Shown here: positions 24,301 to 31,338 of the stretch, piece by piece | Layout of the letters: each line of letters opens with the position of its first letter | Numbering within the stretch: position 1 is the first letter of the stretch | NCBI GenBank assembly: GCA_038240295.1 | Contig: JBBSDW010000013.1 | Span: 1 to 33,987, forward strand | Direction of reading: 5' to 3' | DNA length: 33,987 nt | Source: JABDDM01 sp038240295 | Lineage (GTDB): Bacteria > Bacteroidota > Ignavibacteria > Palsa-1295 | Notes under the pieces: model-generated | The model's database searches: none | What the model was told of the DNA's origin: nothing | What the model saw: only the letters and a program-made list of their open reading frames with translations | Position numbers and translations under genes: made by a program

Positions 24301-24911
24301 GCCTCAGGTAAAAATCCAAGTGCGCGTTCGCCCTCGGCACGCCAGAATTCAATCTCCGATTTAATATTCGGTGGAAGCGTCGACGCGATGGAAAGATCGC
24401 GAAGCCGGTCGAGGCCAGCCGAAACATCCTCGGCCCGAACCGGCACATGCGAATACGATTCGAGCGCGCTAAGAAGTGAGGCTTCGGCAAAGCCGCGTCC
24501 CTGCGGATTCGATGAATGCAGCATTCTGTCGTTGACCCATTGGGCCAGACGAGGGCGATGCGCACGAAACCCAGCAAGCGATGCAAAGAGATCAGCCGAT
24601 CGAAACAGGCCTGCGGAAGAATAATTTGGAAGCGATTGAAATTCGAGATCGCTCAGTGCTCGGGCAGTTGCTGAAGGGTCGTCGTTAATTCGAAAAGGCG
24701 TGGTCGCGGTTTGAATAGCACCCTCGGATTCCGGATCAGAAAGCGCGGAGCGTGACTGCAGGACCGTCGCACGATCGTTTTGCAAACTTTGCGCGAGCAC
24801 ATAGTTATGCGCCGTACAAAGAAAGGCCACGCAAAGAGCAAAGCAAACGAAACGAGTTAAGCGCCGCAGAATGGACTTTAGGTTAAGTAGTGCAAACGAA
24901 ACGTCGTGCAA
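21345..24911 (-). CDS. Large periplasmic tetratricopeptide-repeat protein
   Basis: The 1188-residue protein has an N-terminal hydrophobic export signal (FVCFALCVAFLCTAHNYVLA, about 21-40) followed by many TPR-like helical hairpins along its whole length. Examples are ALFRRAELEERLGNFIVAS, AYFNSALAAYAIDQPAKAED and RDFVAKYPNDRYVPDARLYL; the latter half resembles the BamD/YbgF type of TPR. A Lys/Ser-rich tail (KKSKASTKASKKGGKR) ends the protein. The only upstream start in frame is TTG at 24911, so the exact start is uncertain. It overlaps the barrel gene by 4 bases. A scaffold or assembly role with that barrel is inference; specific function unknown. Confidence 0.82.
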   Translation of the reverse strand: MHDVSFALLNLKSILRRLTRFVCFALCVAFLCTAHNYVLAQSLQNDRATVLQSRSALSDPESEGAIQTATTPFRINDDPSATARALSDLEFQSLPNYSSAGLFRSADLFASLAGFRAHRPRLAQWVNDRMLHSSNPQGRGFAEASLLSALESYSHVPVRAEDVSAGLDRLRDLSIASTLPPNIKSEIEFWRAEGERALGFLPEAQLSYDKAARDASDPRMQALALFRRAELEERLGNFIVASSDFAQVRATTGSPLQLLASLRTTALKRAFGDARGMLSELQTTDSLYAITTHRLELSARDLDYLSPLVAQLSLEITEEDRVLGSLSHRSELSRESKPQTQIVSLYFLSEVALLRGTALSELGKYDSASLVLNAGLVALEQAPDSLQRHFVARQRDFIRDALRFERAWAEFKQAHYALAAEEFVQLAEQDTTSRRIISREANLTLREQGHFADPFYEEFDSARVVTLDQSLLKHNTFDTSFFIYNDFPERSRFYAGVALARADKPKEAEHLFVGLIQDQSIIYSSRAKYQLGLLDFIQKNYVEASSILEPLSSETSLSGTFSSLLMGEITYRKNLFEAAERYFRKALAGLPDSLTQLRATAYLERGLSLVALAEWPLAKHDLATYLALEPRSTAGRTEEALYWLGRSYFRAGELDSAETKLSRLINEYPSSNRMIDAEYQYAWTLFRKNEFVNAERSFERVIALDSITRYAYDAQARAGDSYYALKDYDNAADQYNQAIDRPAFNNIRTARALFQLGLVRMRLDSARSAINVFHYMLRKFPNSELADRAYFNSALAAYAIDQPAKAEDDIEHIPQVSKTSSLIPKSLLLAGDERLGRNALEGAVTEYQRVLDNYPASEEAIPALFNMQEALIKSKKYAQALAAADTFIARAPRSAEVPGIVFRKGVLEFGLTQWKASAETMRDFVAKYPNDRYVPDARLYLGRSEAIAGDTAAAIEQYNVIVNAFRSNPNAAEAHYELARIRCAELRPEEASKEYSNAFGPDYFSSDAAPKALAEYAEYLAERNQKDSAITILHLLADRYTLETRAGARAEVRAAQLLEDLNRKSEAQAVLVRVANARTDMLGGAAVVRLGETYLHDTTWRSALSEFALAHSKYPLAEESEVRRLFGVAEASIALKMKPQAIGALHALINDHTLTEHDRQRASRMLAPLVPAKKSKASTKASKKGGKR

Positions 24912-24959
24912 ATGACCACGATCAAAGCAATCGAACGCTGCAAAGTTACGAAAGAACCA

Positions 24960-25475
24960 TTAGAGCAACGGGAGTAACTCCGAGAGCGCGTATAGAACTG
25001 CGGTGCTCTCTGGGATCTGTTCGGAATGTTTGGTGACGAGATAGGCGGTCTTCGTGCCAGCATGTTTTCCAGCGATGATATCGCTCACCGAATCGCCGAC
25101 CATCCAGCTTTGCTCAAGATCAATATCCCATTTTTCGGCAGCCTCGAGGAGCATTGCGGGGGATGGCTTTCGACGAGGAGAATCATCGGACAAATCTATG
25201 CAGTAATAGATGTCGTCGAAGGAAACATCATGCGTCACGAGGAGATGCGTTTGTAACTTGCCATGCAGCGTGTGAAGTGCTTCCTCACTCATGATGCCTT
25301 TGCCAATACCGCGCTGATTCGTTACGATGATCGCGAGATATCCCTTGGATCTAACCGTCTGCAGGACGATGCCGAGTTCGGGCTCGATGACGAACTCCTC
25401 CCAATCGCGAACATACCCGCCTTTGATCCGCTCGTTGATGACCCCATCGCGGTCGAAGAAAACAGCTTTGTTCAT
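24960..25475 (-). CDS. gmhB: GmhB-like HAD phosphatase (heptose bisphosphate phosphatase family)
   Basis: This is a HAD phosphatase of the histidinol-phosphatase/GmhB group, which dephosphorylates D-glycero-manno-heptose 1,7-bisphosphate on the way to LPS heptose. The nucleophile motif is VFFDRDGVINERI (D8, D10); TNQRGIGKG, RRKPSPAMLLEA and MVGDSVSDIIAGKHAG follow. At 171 residues it fits the family. The Cys/His zinc loop seen in E. coli GmhB before the RKP motif is missing: here YYCIDLSDDSPRRKP has a single Cys. It may thus be a zinc-free variant or a related sugar-phosphate phosphatase. The start lies in a 16-bp triplication that supplies three ATG codons; only the one at 25475 is in frame. 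Confidence 0.78.
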   Translation of the reverse strand: MNKAVFFDRDGVINERIKGGYVRDWEEFVIEPELGIVLQTVRSKGYLAIIVTNQRGIGKGIMSEEALHTLHGKLQTHLLVTHDVSFDDIYYCIDLSDDSPRRKPSPAMLLEAAEKWDIDLEQSWMVGDSVSDIIAGKHAGTKTAYLVTKHSEQIPESTAVLYALSELLPLL

Positions 25476-25508
25476 TAACAGCTTTGTTCATTAACAGCTT
25501 TGTTCATC
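25461..25508 (-). repeat. 16-bp triplication at the gmhB start codon
   Basis: On the minus strand the unit ATGAACAAAGCTGTT plus one base occurs three times in tandem (ATGs at 25507, 25491 and 25475). They fall in three reading frames because 16 is not a multiple of three. Only the ATG at 25475 opens gmhB. The outermost one, 6 bases after the stop of the WcaJ-type gene, reads 10 codons and ends in TAA, which overlaps the gmhB ATG (TAATG). Confidence 0.9.
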
Positions 25509-25513
25509 AAGAG

Positions 25514-26962
25514 TTAGTAGGCGTTCTCATCGCCTTTGAGCATCGTCGCGATCGTCATTCCAATAATATTGAGATCGAAAAGGAACGACCAGTTCTCGAT
25601 ATAATAAAGATCGTGATCGATGCGGCGCTCCATTTGTTCGGAACTGCGAGTTGCGCCACGATAGCCGTTGACCTGCGCCCAGCCGGTAAGCCCGGGCTTG
25701 ACAAAATGGCGCACCATGTATTGCGAGATCGACTTGCGGTAATCCTCGGTGTGCTTGAGCATGTGCGGTCGTGGCCCTACGACCGACATATCGCCCTTCA
25801 GCACATTCCAGAATTGTGGAAGTTCATCGAAGTTTGTGCGACGGAGGATTCGGCCGACCCAGGTGAGTCGTGGATCGTCCGGCACGGCCTGCAGCGAATC
25901 GGAAACCTCGCGTGGCTGATCGCGCATCGTCCGAAATTTATAGCAGATAAAACTTGTGCCGTCTTCGCCCGTGCGCCATTGCTTAAAAAGAATTGGCCCG
26001 CGAGAGCTGAGTTTGATAAGGAGCGCACTGAGTAACAAGACGGGCGGAAAAACAAATAGCAGGACAAAAATGCTGAAGCAAATATCGAATGCGCGCTTGA
26101 CAAACTTACTCGTCGGAAGATCGAGCGGTGCCTCACGCATTCGCACGAGAGAGAATTCGCCGATCTGCTCGATCACCCGTTTGCCTTCGAATGCAGCGTA
26201 GTCGTTTGGTATCACATTGACGCGGATGCAGCGATTTTCACATTCGGTGACAAGATCGCCGATCGTCTCCTCGGTTGCTTTTGGAAGTGCGATCACCACT
26301 TCGTCGATCTCGTGTTCTTCTGTGATCCGTTCGAGGTCGATAAGTTTTCCGAGTAACTGCTCGCGGTAGCGAAAGTTTACGCCGTTATCATCGAGGAATC
26401 CGACCACCTCATATCCATAGCCAGGATTATTGCGTACAGTATTATAGAAACGCTGCGCTGCACGACCTGCCCCGATGATGAGGATATTTCGCTTGTTGAT
26501 GCCCTGCGTTCGTGCATAAGCAAGCGAGGAGCGAAGCGCGATGCGAAAGACGATCGTCGAGAGTGTGGCAGCGCTGAAGAAATAGATCAGGAACTGCCGC
26601 GAGTAATAATTGTAGCCGCCCTGCGCAACGATAAAAACAAGGATCGCCGTCGCAAGGAATCCGAGCGCCTTCAGAAGGTCGCGAAGTTCTTCGTAACGAG
26701 GATGTCCGCGCCTGCCGACATACAGCTGCATAAAGAGCGCAATGAAGACCCATGCCGCCGAGAGATAAAGCTCCAGTTCGCCGTAGATCGAAACAGGAAT
26801 TCCGCCGATGATCTTGTGGCCCGAAAAGAGGATCGTATCGAAGCGAGCAGTAAATGCGAACTGGTAGGAGGCATTGATCAGGAGGATATCGGCGAGAAGG
26901 AACAGCACACGAAAGAGTGTGATGTGCCGTCTCAAAAATCCGCTCAGATCGTGTTCGTTCAT
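25514..26962 (-). CDS. Polyprenyl glycosylphosphotransferase (WcaJ/WbaP type)
   Basis: This membrane enzyme transfers a sugar 1-phosphate to undecaprenyl phosphate, the first step of exopolysaccharide or O-unit synthesis. It has about four N-terminal membrane helices (from VLFLLADILLINASY onward) and a Rossmann-like CoA-binding-type segment (NILIIGAGRAAQRFY, GFLDDNGVNF). The catalytic bacterial sugar transferase domain starts at about 285: KRAFDICFSIFVLLF, FKQWRTGEDG, CYKFRTM, NFDELPQFWNVLKGDMSVVG, PRPH and KPGLTGWAQVNGYRGAT. The length of 482 residues is standard. The donor (glucose, galactose or other) cannot be told. It starts inside the stop of the GT4 gene (ATGA). Confidence 0.93.
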   Translation of the reverse strand: MNEHDLSGFLRRHITLFRVLFLLADILLINASYQFAFTARFDTILFSGHKIIGGIPVSIYGELELYLSAAWVFIALFMQLYVGRRGHPRYEELRDLLKALGFLATAILVFIVAQGGYNYYSRQFLIYFFSAATLSTIVFRIALRSSLAYARTQGINKRNILIIGAGRAAQRFYNTVRNNPGYGYEVVGFLDDNGVNFRYREQLLGKLIDLERITEEHEIDEVVIALPKATEETIGDLVTECENRCIRVNVIPNDYAAFEGKRVIEQIGEFSLVRMREAPLDLPTSKFVKRAFDICFSIFVLLFVFPPVLLLSALLIKLSSRGPILFKQWRTGEDGTSFICYKFRTMRDQPREVSDSLQAVPDDPRLTWVGRILRRTNFDELPQFWNVLKGDMSVVGPRPHMLKHTEDYRKSISQYMVRHFVKPGLTGWAQVNGYRGATRSSEQMERRIDHDLYYIENWSFLFDLNIIGMTIATMLKGDENAY

Positions 26963-28254
26963 GCTCCGATTGCTGACTTCTTTTTGCCGATCAGATGACG
27001 TACGATCTGATCGAGTTTCTCAAAAACGTGCTCCCAAGAGTAGCGCTGTTCGATCAGATGCCTCGCACTCGCGGCGATGCGCATCCGTTTTTCTTCATCG
27101 CGCAACAGCGCGATCGCTGCCGCAGCAAACTCTGCATCGCTTTCACGAACAAGAGCGTGCTTCTCGTTTACAACACCCTCGATGCCAGAGGCGCCGACCG
27201 CACTTGTAACGACCGGCGTACCGATTGCCATCGCCTCTAAAAGCTTGTTCTGGATCCCCGCACCAACGTCCTGCGGATGCACAAATACTGACGCTCGTCG
27301 AAGATATGGCTTGACATCCGGCACGTTCGCCTCAAGCGTTGCACCGTTCGTGCGAGCGATCGTTGACGCAAGCGCACTCGATGGATCCTTCCCCACGATC
27401 GTAAGCCGGGCATCTGGAACCGCCTTTCTTATAAGAGGAAAGATTCGCTCGATGAGTCTTGTCGCCATCACAACATTATGATAGACACCAAGATGGCCCG
27501 CAAACACAACTTCCATGGCTCGCGGTGCCAAAGAAAATCCGAATTCCGCAAGATCAACTCCATTTGAAAGGATCGCGGTCGGTATGGAAGCGTCGGCCTC
27601 GCGAATTCGCGATTCATCTTCGCGAGCCACAAACGTTACAAGATCGAAGCCCTGCGACATTACCCTCGGCTCAAACTTCCGAAGCTTTAGTGCATCGATC
27701 TTTCGCACGACATATTGGGGCGAGAGTGCAAAGCGTTCGCTCGCTCGCTCCTGAAGAATGATTCGCGCGTCCTCGGCGATTAGCAACTTTGGCGTCTTCG
27801 TCCAAGCCGTCACGCATTCTGCAGTTCGAAGAAAAAACGAGATCACAAGATCATACTGATTTTTCGTCAGTGCTTCATCTACGGCCTGCCGCATTTCCGG
27901 TGCTCGGTAATACGCAAACTCGATAGGACGTTTCGTTGCAAGTGACTGAATGATGCGCAAGGCAGCACGCATTTTATTGAATGGCACCGATCGAATACTA
28001 CGCACGGCTGCAAGTCCAGGCGGATCCTTGGAGGCCGTCCCAGCCTCATCGAGTGAGATTACATCGACATCCGCCCACGAAGCGAGATGCCGCAGCAGAT
28101 GATACGCTTTGACCCTGTCACCACCGATCGGCGGATAAGGAAAGCGATGCGAAAGAAAAAGGATGCGCGGCCGGTGTTCGGCTCGTCCGAACGACCGTGC
28201 AATCTGGATGGTATCGATCTCTTCGATGATCTCTTGCGACAACAACAACATCAA
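26959..28254 (-). CDS. Family 4 glycosyltransferase, Stp1-like
   Basis: This is a GT-B glycosyltransferase with an N-terminal acceptor domain (RILFLSHRFPYPPIGGDRVK, AYHLLRHLASWADVDV) and a C-terminal donor domain (FAGHLGVYHNVVMATRLI, LTIVGKDPSSALA, VHPQDVGAGIQNKLLEAMAI, GTPVVTSAVGASGIEGV). The N-terminus matches the Stp1-type sugar transferases found with exopolysaccharide/exosortase loci. The frame begins TTG-ATG; the ATG at 28251 (430 residues) is the more likely start. It lies directly upstream of the WcaJ-type gene with a 4-base overlap, so both probably build the same polysaccharide repeat unit. Donor and linkage are unknown. Confidence 0.9.
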   Translation of the reverse strand: MMLLLSQEIIEEIDTIQIARSFGRAEHRPRILFLSHRFPYPPIGGDRVKAYHLLRHLASWADVDVISLDEAGTASKDPPGLAAVRSIRSVPFNKMRAALRIIQSLATKRPIEFAYYRAPEMRQAVDEALTKNQYDLVISFFLRTAECVTAWTKTPKLLIAEDARIILQERASERFALSPQYVVRKIDALKLRKFEPRVMSQGFDLVTFVAREDESRIREADASIPTAILSNGVDLAEFGFSLAPRAMEVVFAGHLGVYHNVVMATRLIERIFPLIRKAVPDARLTIVGKDPSSALASTIARTNGATLEANVPDVKPYLRRASVFVHPQDVGAGIQNKLLEAMAIGTPVVTSAVGASGIEGVVNEKHALVRESDAEFAAAAIALLRDEEKRMRIAASARHLIEQRYSWEHVFEKLDQIVRHLIGKKKSAIGA

Positions 28255-28290
28255 CGATGGCTCTTGAATCTAAATGTCAACCGACAAATA

Positions 28291-28338
28291 AAAGAACCGT
28301 GGGAATAAAAAAGGTAACGGGTACAAATTTGTGCCCCC
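28291..28338 (-). promoter_or_regulatory. Palindromic element, first copy, upstream of the GT4 gene
   Basis: 28319-28336 is a near-perfect palindrome centred on ACAAATTTGT with GGG/CCC ends and one T-G wobble. On the minus strand it is followed by six T (28312-28307) and then CACGGTTCTTT (28301-28291). The same order occurs about 120 bases away in the trxB terminator element. It may be a second terminator or a regulatory duplicate; the whole 221-base gap between trxB and the GT4 gene holds no gene. Confidence 0.45.
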
Positions 28339-28432
28339 GAACAGCGAACAGGCGGTTAAACTGGCTTTCAAGGCTTGATTCGCTTGATTCGCGCGATATC
28401 AACAAGGCAAATGCAATCAAGAAAGAGCCGTG

Positions 28433-28457
28433 AAAAAGGGGCACAAATTTTTGCCCC
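28433..28457 (-). terminator. Intrinsic terminator after trxB
   Basis: On the minus strand the stem GGGGCA (28457-28452) pairs perfectly with TGCCCC (28443-28438) around an 8-base A/T loop and is followed at once by TTTTT (28437-28433). It lies 18 bases beyond the trxB stop, where a Rho-independent terminator is expected, and separates the trxB block from the glycosyltransferase block. Confidence 0.72.
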
Positions 28458-28475
28458 ACCTTTGAGAAAGCCCTT

Positions 28476-29531
28476 TTACGCCGCAGCGAGTTCTTGTCCT
28501 GCCTCAGCGAACAGGATCGGATTGGCCTCCATAAACCGCTCCGCGTCGATCGCCGCCATGCAGCCGGAGCCTGCCGAAGTGACCGCCTGGCGATAAACGT
28601 GATCCTGACAATCGCCGCAGGCAAAGACACCAGGAATATTCGTATACGACGAATGTCCCTCGGTCTGAATATAGCCCGTCTCGTTCATATCGAGCTTGCC
28701 TTTGAAAAGTCCAGTGTTAGGTGCATGACCGATCGCGACGAAAATCCCATCGGTCATCACTTCTTCCATCGTGCCGTCGATCGTGTTTCGAAGGATAGCC
28801 CCCGTCACCGTCTTCCGATTCTTTTCATCGGTCTTACCGAGCACTTCGGTAATCTCACGGTGAGTGCTCCAGTGGATCTTCCGGTTTTTCTTCGCGCGAT
28901 CGTACATGATCTTCGAAGCCCGAAATTCATCGCGGCGATGCACAACCGTTACTTTATTTGCAAAGCGGGTCAGATACGTCGCTTCTTCCATTGCGGTATC
29001 TCCACCGCCAACGATGAGCACTTCCTGATTTTTAAAAAAGAATCCATCGCAGGTTGCGCATGCGCTCACGCCGTAGCCCATGTAAAGCGGCTCGGAGGGA
29101 ATGTTGAGCAGCTTTGCGTGCGCACCAGTTGCGACGATAAGCGTTTCCGTGTAATGCGTAGTGCCGCTCGCAGTAACAGCGAAGGGACGCTGGGCAAGAT
29201 CGACTTTCGACACAGTCTCAAACCTGCAATGTGCGCCAAAGCGCTGCGCCTGCTTACGAAAGATCTCCATCATTTCGGGGCCTTGCACACCGTCGATAAA
29301 TCCAGGATAATTTTCGACTTCGGTTGTGATCGTAAGCTGACCACCCGGCTGCTCGCCTTCGAAGACGATCGGTTTCAGACCTGCGCGCGCTGTGTAAAGT
29401 GCGGCAGTGAGTCCCGCCGGACCCGAGCCGATAATAATGACTTGATGGACATCCTTCCGGGAATGCCCGCTTTGAATTTGACTCTGCTCTTCTGGCTGCT
29501 GTTGCAGCAATTGTGACTCATGCGAATTCAT
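28476..29531 (-). CDS. trxB: Thioredoxin reductase
   Basis: This flavoenzyme reduces thioredoxin with NADPH. The FAD-binding motif is VIIIGSGPAGLTAALYTARA, with GGQLTITTEVENYPGF after it. The redox-active pair is C158 and C161 in SACATCDGFFF. The NADPH-binding GGGDTAMEEATYLTRF and HRRDEFRAS, and the C-terminal FAD motif GVFACGDCQDHVYRQAVTSAGSGC, are intact. At 351 residues it is longer than the usual ~315 because of a Gln/Ser-rich N-terminal extension (residues 1-30) without export features. It follows queG by 49 bases, apparently ending a minus-strand operon. Its product could feed electrons through thioredoxin to the DsbD in this window. Confidence 0.96.
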   Translation of the reverse strand: MNSHESQLLQQQPEEQSQIQSGHSRKDVHQVIIIGSGPAGLTAALYTARAGLKPIVFEGEQPGGQLTITTEVENYPGFIDGVQGPEMMEIFRKQAQRFGAHCRFETVSKVDLAQRPFAVTASGTTHYTETLIVATGAHAKLLNIPSEPLYMGYGVSACATCDGFFFKNQEVLIVGGGDTAMEEATYLTRFANKVTVVHRRDEFRASKIMYDRAKKNRKIHWSTHREITEVLGKTDEKNRKTVTGAILRNTIDGTMEEVMTDGIFVAIGHAPNTGLFKGKLDMNETGYIQTEGHSSYTNIPGVFACGDCQDHVYRQAVTSAGSGCMAAIDAERFMEANPILFAEAGQELAAA

Positions 29532-29580
29532 TGACTACAGATCCAGATTAGGCGTACAGGTCGAGATTGTTGGATTCCTA

Positions 29581-30513
29581 CTAGTTGGCCGATAACAACA
29601 CTTTTGCATTCCTCTTCAGTCCCGCGAGCTTTGTTCGTTTGACAGACGACTTTCGAAATTGCTTAGAGAAATCTTCCGGTGTCAGCGCTTCGATGGAAGT
29701 AGCTGTCAGCATTTGGTTTTCAGGCCTTGCTGCAAAGCGGACTTCGTTCGTTGGCTGCTCGAAGCGATTCCAGGGGCAGACATCCTGACAAATATCGCAG
29801 CCATAAAGCCAATTTTCAAAATGATCGCCAAGTGCGTTCGGGATTTCGTGTTCCGGCTTCAGTTCTATCGTGAGATATGAAATGCACTTTCGAGCATCGA
29901 CGACATAGGGCTGAACGATCGCATCTGTCGGACATGCTTCAAGGCATTTCGTGCATGTGCCACAAAGATCCTCAGCTGGAGCATCGGTGATAAGCTCAAG
30001 ATTCAAAAAGATCTCCGCAAGAAACACCCACGATCCAAGTTCGCGCGTGATCACATTCGAATGTTTACCGATCCACCCGACTCCGGCGCGCTCGGCAACA
30101 GCTTTTTCCATGACAGGACCGGTATCGACATAGTAGCGCCCCTCGGCCTCCGGCGCAATGAGCTTAATTTGTCGAAGTACTTCCGCGAGCATCCCTGGAA
30201 TGATTTCGTGATAATCGGTGCCCCATGCGTAGCGCGATATTTTTAGGTGTTCCTCGTCGTGCGCAGTTGGGGTAAAATAATTTAGCGCGAGCGAGAGAAT
30301 GCTTTTTGCGCCGGGAAGGATCTCCTTCGGATCCAGCCGCTTCTCCTGATTGCGCTGCATGTAGCTCATATAGCCTTGCATTCCGGCATTGAGCCACTCG
30401 GTCAGGTGATCGCTCGCTTGACGAAAGGGATCCGCAGAGGTAATGCCTGCTTTAGAAAATCCGGCTTCGAGCGCGATCTGCTTAATGCGTTCGCTGAGTT
30501 CATACGCGTTCAT
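29581..30513 (-). CDS. queG: Epoxyqueuosine reductase
   Basis: QueG uses cobalamin and two [4Fe-4S] clusters to reduce epoxyqueuosine to queuosine at the wobble base of tRNAs for Tyr, His, Asp and Asn. The ferredoxin-type cluster motifs are CGTCTKCLEACPTDAI and CDICQDVCPWNR. Upstream family features include YYVDTGPVMEKAVAERAGVG and WIGKHSNVI, and the DUF1730 region (MQGYMSYMQRNQEKRLDP) forms the N-terminal part. The length of 310 residues is on the short side but complete, lacking the C-terminal HEAT-like extension of longer versions. It begins 6 bases after the ABC permease stop. Confidence 0.95.
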   Translation of the reverse strand: MNAYELSERIKQIALEAGFSKAGITSADPFRQASDHLTEWLNAGMQGYMSYMQRNQEKRLDPKEILPGAKSILSLALNYFTPTAHDEEHLKISRYAWGTDYHEIIPGMLAEVLRQIKLIAPEAEGRYYVDTGPVMEKAVAERAGVGWIGKHSNVITRELGSWVFLAEIFLNLELITDAPAEDLCGTCTKCLEACPTDAIVQPYVVDARKCISYLTIELKPEHEIPNALGDHFENWLYGCDICQDVCPWNRFEQPTNEVRFAARPENQMLTATSIEALTPEDFSKQFRKSSVKRTKLAGLKRNAKVLLSAN

Positions 30514-30519
30514 TTGGCT

Positions 30520-31338
30520 TCAACCTTTCACTGCGCCCGCAGTTAGACCGGCGATGATCTTTCGCTGAAAGATCGCAAAGAGGATCAACACTGGGATCGC
30601 ACTCATGCCAGCGCCCGCCATAAGATGCCCCCAGTCGATCGACTGTTTGCCCTGATAAAACGCAAGGCCCACAGGCAGTGTCCGCATCGATGCAGTGTTG
30701 ACAAACAGAAACGGAAACAGAAACGAATTCCAGGCAGTCAGAAACTGATAGATAAAGAGCACGACCAGCATCGGCTTTGCAAGCGGGAAAACGATCGAGC
30801 GCAACACGAGCCACGTCGAAGCGCCATCGATCGTTGCGGCTTCTTCAAGTTCTTTCGGTAATTCTTCAATGAATTGCCGCATCAAAAATATTCCGAACGG
30901 CGTAACGACGAATGGGACGATCAGCGCGAGATAGCTATTCATCCATCCAAAAACTACGATCTCGCGATAAAGCGAGATCATAACGACATGCGGCGGCACC
31001 ATGAGAATCGCGAGTACGGATCCGAAGACAAGTTTCTTGAATGGGAATCTCCGGCGCGCGAATGCATAGGCCACGATCACTGAGAGATAGGAGCTAACGA
31101 TCGCGATGATCGTGCTGACGAGCACGGAGTTCAGAAAATAAATGCCGAATGAATCGCTGCTGAGCGCTTCGCTGTAATTTTTAAGCGTGAAATGCCCTGA
31201 GAGTAATTCAGGCAGCGTAACATCTCCCGGTGGATTATCCGAGAGCGAAAGAAGCAGCATCCAAACGATAGGGAAGAACATCGTGATCGCTCCGAGCCAG
31301 AGGATCACATGTTGCGGAAAATGCCGGTTGCGCTTCAT
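30520..31338 (-). CDS. Carbohydrate ABC transporter permease, MalG/UgpE type (orphan)
   Basis: This is an inner-membrane permease of the binding-protein-dependent sugar importer family (CUT1). Six hydrophobic segments are visible, starting VILWLGAITMFFPIVWMLLL. The cytoplasmic EAA loop that docks the ATPase reads ELPKELEEAATIDGAS (about residues 158-173). At 272 residues it is normal for MalG-like subunits. No partner permease, solute-binding protein or ATPase is found in this window, so its complex must be completed by genes elsewhere. Its ATG follows the nadD stop with no gap (TAGATG), and queG begins 6 bases after its end. Confidence 0.9.
   Translation of the reverse strand: MKRNRHFPQHVILWLGAITMFFPIVWMLLLSLSDNPPGDVTLPELLSGHFTLKNYSEALSSDSFGIYFLNSVLVSTIIAIVSSYLSVIVAYAFARRRFPFKKLVFGSVLAILMVPPHVVMISLYREIVVFGWMNSYLALIVPFVVTPFGIFLMRQFIEELPKELEEAATIDGASTWLVLRSIVFPLAKPMLVVLFIYQFLTAWNSFLFPFLFVNTASMRTLPVGLAFYQGKQSIDWGHLMAGAGMSAIPVLILFAIFQRKIIAGLTAGAVKG

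Noticed and set aside
28494..29516. 340-codon plus-strand frame opposite trxB
   Set aside because: It mirrors a fully conserved trxB frame; long antisense frames are common here because of codon bias. Frames at 21624-22559, 11350-12105 and 8393-9217 were dropped for the same reason.
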